Source of the DNA: Streptomyces musisoli
GTDB lineage: Bacteria > Actinomycetota > Actinomycetes > Streptomycetales > Streptomycetaceae
Assembly: GCF_016741855.1 (NCBI RefSeq)
Contig: NZ_JAERRH010000004.1
Location: forward strand, 310,001-374,000
Length of the DNA stretch: 64,000 nt
Direction of reading: 5' to 3'
Shown here: positions 29,354-37,856 of the stretch, one piece after another
Layout: each line of letters starts with the position of its first letter
Position numbering within the stretch: position 1 is the stretch's first letter
Made by a program: the position numbers and the translations under genes
Notes under the pieces: model-generated
The model's input: only the letters and a program-made list of their open reading frames with translations
Database searches by the model: none
What the model was told of the DNA's origin: nothing

Positions 29354-30523
29354 ATGCGACCGAGGACCCCCCGCCCGCTCGTCGTGGACACGCTGATCGC
29401 GACGGCCATGGTCGTGGTGGCCGTCCTGCTCGGACGGGAGTCACGGTCGCAGGGATGGCCGGAACTCGACGCCCGCGCCTACGTCCTCGTCGCCCTCTCC
29501 CACCTCCCGGTCGCCCTGCGCGGCCGTCACCCCCTCGCCGTCTTCGCCGTCGCCGAGGCCGCGGCGGTCGCCTACGTCACCCTCGGCTACTGGCCGGTGG
29601 TGTGCACCTTCGGCGTCATGCTCGCCCTGTACACCGTGGCCTCCGTCCGCTCGCTGCGCGCCGCCCTGGTCTGCGCCGGCTGCCTGGCCGCGTTGTGGGT
29701 GTACGCCGGGGTGGTCAGCCACAGCCCCTCGATGGCGTCCGTGTGCGGCCAGGCGCTGCTGTACTGCTCGGTGCTGGTCTGGTTCGGGCACCTGGCCCGC
29801 CGCTCCGCCGAACTCACCCGCCGGCTCCGCGCCGAACAGGCCGAACGGGCCCGGCGTGCGGTCGCCGAGGAACGCGGCCGGATCGCCCGGGAGCTGCACG
29901 ACGTCGTCGCCCACCACATGTCGGTCGTCTCCGTGCAGGCCGGCCTCGCCCGGTTCGTCTTCGACTCCGACCCCGGCAAGGCGCGCGGCGCGCTCGGCAC
30001 CATCGCGGACACCAGCGGCGAGGCGCTGGAGGAGCTGCGCCGCATGCTCCAGGTGCTGCGCGAGGCGGACCCGGACGCCCCCGAGCGGGCGCCCATGCCC
30101 ACCCTGGCCAGGCTCGGCGAACTCCTCGACCGGGTCCGGGCCGGCGGTCTGCCGGTGGAACTGGCCGTCGAGGGCACCACCCGCCCGCTGCCGCCCGGCG
30201 TCGAACTGTGCGCCTACCGCGTCGTCCAGGAGGCCCTCACCAACGCCCTCAAACACGCCGGACCCGCACGCGCGCGCGTGGAACTGCGCTACGGCGCCCA
30301 CGAACTGACCGTGCGCGTCACCGACGATGGGGAGGGGGCGGATCCGGCCAGAGTGCCGACAGGCGGGGGACACGGCTTGATTGGCATGCGGGAGCGGGCC
30401 AAGCTCTACGGCGGGACGATCACAGTCGGCCCACGCTCCGAGGGCGGCTACGAGGTCCGGCTGACCCTGCCGACCTCGGCCGCCGAACGCAGCCGCGGGG
30501 ACACGCCGCGGGCGGAGCGGTGA
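29354..30523 (+). CDS. NarL-type sensor histidine kinase
   Basis: 389 residues. About five hydrophobic segments in the first 150 residues, then HisKA_3 with RIARELHDVVAHHMSVV (His about 181), a helical stretch LEELRRMLQVLRE, and HATPase_c (VVQEALTNALKHAGPARARVE, TDDGEGADPA, GHGLIGMRERAKLYGG). It is of the DesK/LiaS-like class that senses through the membrane. Start: ATG 29354, no Shine-Dalgarno sequence and a -10 box 6 nt upstream. The response regulator gene follows after 33 bp. Confidence 0.9.
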   Translation: MRPRTPRPLVVDTLIATAMVVVAVLLGRESRSQGWPELDARAYVLVALSHLPVALRGRHPLAVFAVAEAAAVAYVTLGYWPVVCTFGVMLALYTVASVRSLRAALVCAGCLAALWVYAGVVSHSPSMASVCGQALLYCSVLVWFGHLARRSAELTRRLRAEQAERARRAVAEERGRIARELHDVVAHHMSVVSVQAGLARFVFDSDPGKARGALGTIADTSGEALEELRRMLQVLREADPDAPERAPMPTLARLGELLDRVRAGGLPVELAVEGTTRPLPPGVELCAYRVVQEALTNALKHAGPARARVELRYGAHELTVRVTDDGEGADPARVPTGGGHGLIGMRERAKLYGGTITVGPRSEGGYEVRLTLPTSAAERSRGDTPRAER

Positions 30524-30556
30524 CTGAGGCGCACGGCGAGGGGACGACCGTACGGG

Positions 30557-31222
30557 ATGACCAGAGTGCTCGTCGTGGACGACCAGTTCCTCATCCGCGC
30601 CGGACTCGTCGGCCTGCTGGAGGCCGCGCCCGGCTTCGAGGTGGTGGGCGAGGCGGGGGACGGTGAGCAGGCCGTGCGGCTCGCCGCCGAGACCCGCCCC
30701 GACGTCGTCCTCATGGACATCCGGATGCCCGGCGTCAACGGCATCGAGGCCACCGAACGGATCCTCGCCCAGGCCGCCGACCGCCCGCCCCGGGTCCTGG
30801 TGCTGACCACCTTCGACCTCGACGAGTACGTGTACGGGGCGCTGCGGGCCGGTGCCTCCGGGTTCCTGCTGAAGGACTCCGGGCCCGAGCGGCTGCTCGC
30901 CGCGGTCACCGCGGTCGACGGCGGCGACGCGCTCTTCGCGCCCAGTGTCACCCGGCGCCTGGTGGAGGCCTTCGCCCGGCAGCAGGCGCCCGCCGGCAGC
31001 GAGGCCCCGCCCGATCTCGACGTGCTCACCACCCGCGAGGTGGAGGTGCTCAAGCTCACCGCCCGGGGCCTGTCCAACCCGGAGATCGCCGACCGCCTCT
31101 ACATCAGCGAGGCCACCGTCAAGACCCACCTCAACCGCACGATGACCAAGCTCGACCTGGGCAGCCGGGCGCAGGCGGTGGTGCTGGCGTACGAGACGGG
31201 ACTGGTGACCCCCGGCGGCTGA
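30557..31222 (+). CDS. NarL/LuxR-family response regulator
   Basis: 221 residues. REC domain MTRVLVVDDQFLIRAGLVGLL with Asp in VVLMDIRMPG (about 54), Thr/Lys switch residues (LTTFDLDEY, FLLKDSG), and LuxR HTH LTTREVEVLKLTARGLSNPEIADRLYISEATVKTHLNRTMTKL. Partner of the preceding kinase. An acidic linker SEAPPDLD joins the domains. Confidence 0.92.
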   Translation: MTRVLVVDDQFLIRAGLVGLLEAAPGFEVVGEAGDGEQAVRLAAETRPDVVLMDIRMPGVNGIEATERILAQAADRPPRVLVLTTFDLDEYVYGALRAGASGFLLKDSGPERLLAAVTAVDGGDALFAPSVTRRLVEAFARQQAPAGSEAPPDLDVLTTREVEVLKLTARGLSNPEIADRLYISEATVKTHLNRTMTKLDLGSRAQAVVLAYETGLVTPGG

Positions 31223-31360
31223 CGTTCCGGCACCCCCACGCGGCACCGCGCGTGTGCACCCCGCCCCGGGAACTGGGATCCTTGGTCAGCGCATCCCTGT
31301 GGGCGGCCCGGGGGCCATGCGCGAGATCGACAGCACGACCGGGGGAAGAGGGGGAAACCC

Positions 31361-32719
31361 ATGCCTCGTTGGAAAGCCTTGCCGGAGGATCTGGACCCGC
31401 AGATCAGGGAGTTCACCGGCCGGCTGCGGCAACTCGTGGACCGCAGCGGTCTGAACATCGCGGCACTGGCCGACCAGACGGGCTACAGCAGGACGTCCTG
31501 GGAGCGGTATCTGGGCGGCGGACTCCTCGCGCCGAAGGGCGCGGTCATCGCGCTCGCGGAGGCCACCGGCACCCATCCCGGCCATCTGACCACCCTGTGG
31601 GAGCTGGCCGAACGCTCCTGGAGCAGGGCGGAGATGCGGCACGACAGCACCATGGACGCGCTGCGCATCTCGCAGGCGCGGGCCGCGCTCGGCGAGGTCG
31701 AGGCCGCGCCGGAGAAGGACACGAAGACGACCTCCCGGCGTGGTGGCGGGGCCGCCGCGGTGCCGGGGATCGCCGGCCCCGCAGGGGTCTCGCCGACGAT
31801 CCCCGCCCAGCCGGAGCCTCCCGAGGACGCCCGCCGGGACGGTGCCGCCGATGACGGCGCCGCGCGCGGCCCCGGGGACACCGAGGCTTCCCTGCCCGTC
31901 AAGAACTCCTGGGGGCTGGCCGGTTACCGCGGCCCGTCGCAGGCGAGTGCCCGCCCGGGCACCCGGCCCCCGGCCGCCGGCCCGAACGGTCCCGCCGCCA
32001 CCCCCACCGGACCCGCCACCCCCGCCGGGCCCGCCACCCCCGCCGGGTCGGCCGCCGCCCCGTCCGGCCCCGCCGCCCCGCCCTCCCCTTCCGGCACTCC
32101 CGGCAGCCCGGGTTACCCCGGCGCTCCGGGCAGCGCCGGCACTCCTGGCACCTCCGGACCCACGGACCCCCACGGCGGGCAACCCGCGGCCCCGCGCCCG
32201 ACGCCGACGGCCCGCTGGTCCCCGCGCCGCCAGCAGGTGACGATGTTCTTCGCGGGCCTGTTCGGCGTGCTCGCCCTGATCGCCGGCGTCTTCTTCGTCA
32301 CCCACCGCAACGGCGACGGCCACGGCACCAAGGGCGCGGCCACCTCACCCTCCCCGTCGGTCCGCACCCGGACGAGCCCGCCGCCCGGGGTCAAGTGCAC
32401 CGGCTCCGCCTGCGCCGGCAAGGACGCCGAGGCCATGGGGTGCAGCGGCGACCTGGTGACCACCGCCAAGACCGCCACCGTCGGCACCACCACCCTGGAA
32501 GTCCGCTACAGCAAGGCCTGCGGCGCCGCCTGGGGCCGGATCACCGGCGGCGCACCCGGCGACACCGTGCGGGTCACCGCGGGCAAGCAGCGGCAGACGG
32601 GTGACATCACCGCCGCCGGTGACACGATCGGGTACACCCCGATGGTCGCCGTACGGGGCCCGGCGCAGGCCAGGGCCTGCGCCACGCTCGCCTCCGGCCA
32701 GACCGGCTGCACCGAATGA
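31361..32719 (+). CDS. Membrane-spanning XRE-HTH protein with extracytoplasmic DUF2690 domain
   Basis: 452 residues. N-terminal helix-turn-helix (LNIAALADQTGYSRTSWERYLGG, about 31-53), a long Pro/Ala/Gly linker (110-285, with TPAGPA repeats), one transmembrane helix (about 293-313, MFFAGLFGVLALIAGVFFV), and a C-terminal secreted DUF2690 domain with four Cys (VKCTGSACAGKDAEAMGC...YSKACGAAWGRI). The layout suggests a one-component sensor coupling an outside signal to DNA binding. Start: ATG 31361, 7 nt after GGGGGAA. The family is expanded in Streptomyces; ligand unknown. Confidence 0.85.
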   Translation: MPRWKALPEDLDPQIREFTGRLRQLVDRSGLNIAALADQTGYSRTSWERYLGGGLLAPKGAVIALAEATGTHPGHLTTLWELAERSWSRAEMRHDSTMDALRISQARAALGEVEAAPEKDTKTTSRRGGGAAAVPGIAGPAGVSPTIPAQPEPPEDARRDGAADDGAARGPGDTEASLPVKNSWGLAGYRGPSQASARPGTRPPAAGPNGPAATPTGPATPAGPATPAGSAAAPSGPAAPPSPSGTPGSPGYPGAPGSAGTPGTSGPTDPHGGQPAAPRPTPTARWSPRRQQVTMFFAGLFGVLALIAGVFFVTHRNGDGHGTKGAATSPSPSVRTRTSPPPGVKCTGSACAGKDAEAMGCSGDLVTTAKTATVGTTTLEVRYSKACGAAWGRITGGAPGDTVRVTAGKQRQTGDITAAGDTIGYTPMVAVRGPAQARACATLASGQTGCTE

Positions 32720-34090
<1,371 letters not shown>

Positions 34091-34100
34091 GCTGACGTGG

Positions 34101-34128
34101 TGTGACCCCGGCGCCGGTGCGCTATAGT
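34101..34128 (+). promoter_or_regulatory. Strong promoter of the tRNA-Gly-like RNA
   Basis: TGTGAC at 34101-34106, 16-bp spacer and TATAGT at 34123-34128 (5 of 6 to consensus), unusually good for this genome. Start predicted near 34134-34136, 11 bp after the mdh stop begins the element. Confidence 0.65.
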
Positions 34129-34133
34129 TGATC

Positions 34134-34246
34134 ACGCACCGGCCGCCGGGAAGCCCCGGCACCAGGTGATGCGTTGGTGGTCCAAGGAAAGACGCCCCGC
34201 TTCCTGCGGGGAGATGCAGGTGCAAGGCCTGCCCGGCGCTCCGCAT
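34134..34246 (+). ncRNA. tRNA-Gly-like transcript with structured 5' leader
   Basis: The unit from promoter to terminator holds a 37-nt leader with hairpin GCCGGG-AAGC-CCCGGC (34145-34160) closed by CACC/GGTG (34137-34140 with 34165-34168), then the tRNA-like body (34171-34240) and a 17-bp terminator. Leader bases CGCA (34135-34138) can alternatively pair with TGCG (34170-34173), the first bases of the acceptor stem. No open reading frame explains this conservation of structure. Confidence 0.65.
34171..34240 (+). tRNA. Atypical tRNA-Gly(UCC), possibly non-proteinogenic
   Basis: Full cloverleaf: acceptor GCGTTGG/CCGGCGC (7 bp, two G-U), D-arm GTC/GAC with A14, A15, G18, G19, anticodon arm CCCCG-CTTCCTG-CGGGG (U33, anticodon UCC), 4-nt variable loop with U48 able to pair A15, T-arm GCAGG-TGCAAGG-CCTGC. 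Glycine identity bases are all present: G1-C72, C2-G71, G3-C70, U73, C35, C36. Oddities: position 55 is G (GUGC in place of GTPsiC), 37-38 are UG, the D-stem has a C13-A22 mismatch, and the 3' end reads CCG so CCA is not encoded. GUGC at this site is a mark of staphylococcal cell-wall glycine tRNAs. It could be a pseudogene, but the promoter and terminator argue against that. Confidence 0.72.
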
Positions 34247-34285
34247 ACGAGGTCCCCTCCCGCGATCCGCGGGAGGGGACCTCGT
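34247..34285. terminator. Bidirectional terminator of the tRNA-like unit and MFS gene
   Basis: Perfect 17-bp stem, 34247-34263 with 34269-34285, loop GATCC, followed by CGTTT on the plus strand. It separates the RNA unit from the convergent MFS gene. Confidence 0.85.
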
Positions 34286-34358
34286 CGTTTCGCCGAGTTC
34301 GGGCCACGGCTTCCGCTACCGTCGCCGCACCGCTTCCGGCCGGGAGCCGTCGGCGCCT

Positions 34359-35759
34359 TCAGGCCACGGGTTCCTCGACCGTTACCGGAGCCGGTGATGC
34401 CGCTCGGGCGGTGCGGCCGGAGTCCCGGTAGCCCGTCACGACCACGGCCGTCGCCACCAGCACCGTCACCCCCACGACCCGCAGCGCCGGCCCCATGCCG
34501 TGGGCGAAGTCGGCGTGGCCGGCCAGGGCGGTGCCGGCGACGGCGACGCCGAGGGCCGCGCCGGTCTCGCGGGCCGAGGTGCCGAGGCCGGAGCCGAGGC
34601 CCGCCTGGTGGGTGGGGAGGGAGAGGACGACGCCCAGGGTGAGCGCCGGCATGGCCAGGCCGGTGCCCGCCGAGATGACCAGCAGCCAGCAGGCGTACAG
34701 CGCGTAGGGCGTGTGCGCGTCCGCCGTGGACGCGGCCAGCAGACCCAGGCCGATCAGCGCGAGCCCCGTGCCGACGACCGGACGCGGACGCGCCGACCAG
34801 CGGGCCGCGAACTTCGGGACCAGGGCCATGCCGACGATCAGCGGCACGATCGCGACCCCGGTCACCGCCGGCTCGAACCCCTTGACCTCCTGGAGGTACT
34901 GGGAGTTGACGAAGAACAGCGCGAACAGGCCGAAGAAGCCGGTCGCCAGGCCCAGCGTGGTCGCGCGCAGCCCGCCGGAGCGGAAGACGCGCGGGTCGAA
35001 CAGCGGGGCGCGGGAGCGCAGGGCGTGGCCGGTGAACGCCGCCACCAGCAGGACGCCCGTGCCGAACGCGGTCAGGATGCGGACCGAGGTCCAGCCGTGG
35101 TCGGGGCCCTCGATGATGCCGAACAGCACCGCGACCAGGCCGGCGGTCAGCAGCAGGGTGCCGACCGGGTCCGGGCGGGCCGGCGCGGAGCGGGCCGTGC
35201 GCGGGGTGGTCACCGCCACGGCGACGGCGAGGACGGCCGCCAGCGGCACCATCGCGGCGAACAGCGCCCGCCAGGACAGGAACTGACCGGCCAGGCCGCC
35301 GCCCAGGTTGCCGGCCAGCCCGCCCAGGCCCATGGCCAGCGTCCAGGACGCCATCGCCTGGGCGCGGCGCTCGGGGCCGGCCAGCTGCACCAGGATCGAC
35401 ATCGTCGCCGGGGTGATCAGCGCGGCACCGGCGCCGGACAGGCCCCGGCCCGCGATCAGCAGCGCCGGGTCCTGGGCGAGGGCGCTGGTCGCGGCGCCCG
35501 CGGCGAACAGGGCCAGGCCGGTGAGCAGGGCGCCCTTGCGGCCGTAGCGGTCGCCGAGCGCGCCGGCCGGGATCAGCAGACCCGCGAAGACGATGACGTA
35601 GGCGTCGACCGTCCACAGGATCTCGGTGTGCGAGGGGTGCAGTCCGGACGAACTCAGCTGCGGTATCAGCAGGTTGACGGCGGCGACCATGCTCTGGGCG
35701 ACCAGGACGCAGGCGCACAGCGCGAGCAGGGTGGGGCGTTTCAGGGCGTGCGCGGGCAC
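34359..35759 (-). CDS. Major facilitator superfamily drug-efflux type transporter (14 TM)
   Basis: 466 residues with about 14 hydrophobic segments, the DHA2 layout of H+ drug antiporters. Motif A GALGDRYGRKGALLTG after TM2, motif C-like region GLSGAGAALITPATMSIL, and WTVDAYVIVFAGLLIPAGAL (TM2) as in EmrB/QacA relatives. Start: GTG 35759, 4 nt after GGGAGGA; a GTG 42 nt upstream lacks a ribosome site. Divergent from a LysR gene whose T-N11-A box lies between them, so it is probably the regulated target. Substrate unknown. Confidence 0.9.
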   Translation of the reverse strand: MPAHALKRPTLLALCACVLVAQSMVAAVNLLIPQLSSSGLHPSHTEILWTVDAYVIVFAGLLIPAGALGDRYGRKGALLTGLALFAAGAATSALAQDPALLIAGRGLSGAGAALITPATMSILVQLAGPERRAQAMASWTLAMGLGGLAGNLGGGLAGQFLSWRALFAAMVPLAAVLAVAVAVTTPRTARSAPARPDPVGTLLLTAGLVAVLFGIIEGPDHGWTSVRILTAFGTGVLLVAAFTGHALRSRAPLFDPRVFRSGGLRATTLGLATGFFGLFALFFVNSQYLQEVKGFEPAVTGVAIVPLIVGMALVPKFAARWSARPRPVVGTGLALIGLGLLAASTADAHTPYALYACWLLVISAGTGLAMPALTLGVVLSLPTHQAGLGSGLGTSARETGAALGVAVAGTALAGHADFAHGMGPALRVVGVTVLVATAVVVTGYRDSGRTARAASPAPVTVEEPVA

Positions 35760-35832
35760 GGCTCCTCCCGGGAGCTGGTGGGTGGTGTGGGATACGCGTC
35801 CACCGTAGGCTCGGCACCGACCTGCCTTCCAG

Positions 35833-35845
35833 TGCAACCTTTGCA
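35833..35845. promoter_or_regulatory. LysR-type box (T-N11-A) in the MFS/LysR intergenic region
   Basis: TGCAA-CCT-TTGCA is a perfect 5+3+5 palindrome fitting T-N11-A. It lies 15 bp upstream of the lysR ATG and touches its AAGGA ribosome site, so binding could repress the regulator and control the divergent exporter. Confidence 0.6.
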
Positions 35846-35859
35846 AGGAATACCTGCAC

Positions 35860-36807
35860 ATGACGCAATCCACGGGCCTGGACCTGAATCTGCTGGTCGC
35901 GCTGGACGTCCTGCTGGAGGAGCAGAGCGTGCGGGGTGCCGCCCGCCGCCTGCACCTGTCCGAGCCCGCGATGAGCCGCACGCTCGGCCGGATCCGCAAG
36001 GCGCTCGGCGACCCGGTGCTGGTCCGCGCCGGCCGGCGGATGGTGCCGACGCCGCACGCGCTGGCGGTGCGCGCCGAGGTGAGCGCCGTGGTGGAGCGCG
36101 CCCGGGCGCTGTTCGCGCCGGGCCGGGACGCCGACCTGCGCACCGTGACCCGCACCTTCACGATCCTCGGTCACGACGCGATGGCCGCCACCCACGGCCC
36201 GCCCCTCTTCGCCCGTGCCGCCCGCGAGGCGCCCGGCATCCGCCTGCGCTTTCTGAGCGAGAGCCACGTGGACGCCCCGTTCCTGCGTCAGGGCACCGCC
36301 GACCTGGAGGTCGGGGTGATCGACTCGGTGGCGCCCGAGGTGCACACGGAGGCGGTGTACGAGGACCGCATGCTGGGCGTCGTCCGGGACGGACACCCTC
36401 TGTTGCAGGGCGAGTTGACGCCCGAGCGGTTCGCCGGGTCGGCAGGGCACCTCATCGTCTCCCGGCGCGGCAGACAGCGCGGTCCGGTCGACGACGCCCT
36501 CGCCGAACTGGGCCTGGAGCGACGGGTGGTGGGCAGTGTCGGCACCTACCCGGCCTCGCTGTTCGTGCTGCGCGAGACGGGCCTGATCGGGCTGATCAGC
36601 CAGTGGGGCCGCCCGCTGGCCGACGCCCTCGGACTGGTCACCTTCGAGATCCCGCTCCGCCTTCCCGCGGTGAGCGTGGGATTCGCCTGGCATCCGCGCC
36701 ACGACGCCGACCCGGCCCACGCGTGGCTGCGCGACTGCGTCCGGGAGCTGATGCGCATGGGCCCGGGGCCCGGCCCGGCGCCAGCGTCACCGGCGAACCG
36801 GGAATAG
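35860..36807 (+). CDS. LysR-family transcriptional regulator
   Basis: 315 residues. N-terminal winged HTH (LNLLVALDVLLEEQSVRGAARRLHLSEPAMSRTLGRIRKALGDPVLVRAGRRMVPTP) and a C-terminal type 2 periplasmic-binding effector domain (LRFLSESHVDAPFLRQGTADLEVGVIDS). Of the NodD/LinR-like subgroup judged by the A/MSRTLGRIRKALGDP segment. Likely autoregulates and controls the divergent MFS exporter. The C-terminal PASPANRE tail lies in repeat DNA shared with the next intergenic region. Confidence 0.9.
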   Translation: MTQSTGLDLNLLVALDVLLEEQSVRGAARRLHLSEPAMSRTLGRIRKALGDPVLVRAGRRMVPTPHALAVRAEVSAVVERARALFAPGRDADLRTVTRTFTILGHDAMAATHGPPLFARAAREAPGIRLRFLSESHVDAPFLRQGTADLEVGVIDSVAPEVHTEAVYEDRMLGVVRDGHPLLQGELTPERFAGSAGHLIVSRRGRQRGPVDDALAELGLERRVVGSVGTYPASLFVLRETGLIGLISQWGRPLADALGLVTFEIPLRLPAVSVGFAWHPRHDADPAHAWLRDCVRELMRMGPGPGPAPASPANRE

Positions 36808-36917
36808 GCCGGCCGCTTGCCGGACCGGGTCCCGCGTCACCGGCGAAGCAGGCCCCGCGTCACCGGCGAACCGGGTCCAGGCCGGCCACTCCCCGGACCA
36901 GGCCCCGCGTCACCGGG
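36784..36917. repeat. 50-bp repeats spanning two convergent gene ends
   Basis: GCGTCACCGGCGAA occurs at 36784, 36834 and 36857, and GCGTCACCGGG at 36907. Spacing 36784 to 36834 and 36857 to 36907 is 50 bp each, with AGGCCGGCC shared inside both units. It covers the lysR stop and the stop of the convergent gene. Confidence 0.75.
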
Positions 36918-37665
36918 ACTCCAGCATCTGTTCGAGTCTGGAGACGTCCACGGACTCCTTCGCGGACGGCGTCGCGGACGGGACCGGCTCGTCGTAGCCC
37001 GTGAGGTCCACGCTCCGGTCGGTGCCCCTGCCCCGCTCGGTCTCCCTGACCAGCCGGTGCGGCTCGGCCGAGGTGATGTACAGCACCTTCTGCCTGCCGT
37101 CCTTCGTGGTGCTCACCGGGATCACCCTCGTGTCCTCGGTCTCGGTCTCCTTCCCCTTGGTCACGGGGGTGCCGGAGGAGGACTTGGCCGCGACCTCCTT
37201 CTGGAGGGCGGCGAGGTCGCAGACGCGCGCCAGGCCTTCGAGGGCGGAGTCGTCCGTGGTGCCGTGGACGTAGCGGTCCTCCAAGAGCCGGGCGGCCGCT
37301 TCCCCCTGGGCGCCGGGCAGCTGCGCCTTCCAGTACGCGCGGTCAGGCTTCATCCACATCTGGTCGCCCCGCTTGACGATCTCGACGCTGCCGCCGCCCG
37401 CCTTCAGCACCAGTTCGCCGACGCAGTTGCCGGCCCGGTCCATGGTCAGCGTCACGGACTCCCGGGCCGTCCGGTCGGTGCTCCGGCGGTGGTCGGTGAG
37501 CTCCAGGTGCACGGAACGGGCCCCGACGAAGTTGTCCCGGGCCTCGTCGACGAGGTCACGGGCGCTCGGCCCGTCGTCGGCGTGACCGGCGGCCGGCGGG
37601 ACGAGAGCGGCCAGCACGACCGCGGCGAAGCCTGCCGCGGAGCGGATTCGCGCTCTCCCGGTCAT
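36910..37665 (-). CDS. Exported LolA/LppX-like protein
   Basis: 251 residues. Signal peptide MTGRARIRSAAGFAAVVLAALVPPAAGHADD with cleavage likely after AGHA, no lipobox. The mature part has the alternating pattern of LolA/LprG-fold lipoproteins (SVHLELTDHRR, GELVLKAGGGSVEIVKRGDQMWMKPDRAYW, ITSAEPHRLVRETERG), a fold that binds lipid in a hydrophobic half-barrel. Role unknown; lipid handling at the cell surface is an inference. Start: ATG 37665 with GGAGGTGG 5 nt upstream. Divergent from the betaine operon. Confidence 0.75.
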   Translation of the reverse strand: MTGRARIRSAAGFAAVVLAALVPPAAGHADDGPSARDLVDEARDNFVGARSVHLELTDHRRSTDRTARESVTLTMDRAGNCVGELVLKAGGGSVEIVKRGDQMWMKPDRAYWKAQLPGAQGEAAARLLEDRYVHGTTDDSALEGLARVCDLAALQKEVAAKSSSGTPVTKGKETETEDTRVIPVSTTKDGRQKVLYITSAEPHRLVRETERGRGTDRSVDLTGYDEPVPSATPSAKESVDVSRLEQMLESR

Positions 37666-37699
37666 CGCGCCACCTCCGGACACCCCCACATCAGCGTAC

Positions 37700-37724
37700 T
37701 TTTGACCGTTTTCGACCGCATTTT
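37700..37724. promoter_or_regulatory. TTTT-GACCG direct repeats upstream of the betaine operon
   Basis: TTTTGACCG (37700-37708), TTTTCGACCG (37709-37718) and a third ATTTTC form an unusually T-rich run in the 191-bp divergent region. It may be part of a promoter or a regulator site; no known regulator matches. Confidence 0.3.
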
Positions 37725-37856
37725 CAGTGACGCGGCGCACTTTCGGCCACCGATTGCGCATGCGACGCACGGGCCGGGGGCAGGCGTCCGCGGTCCCCGA
37801 GCGTGACCTGCGTGTGACACAGGGGCGCGGAACAGGAACGGAAGGCAACACCGATC

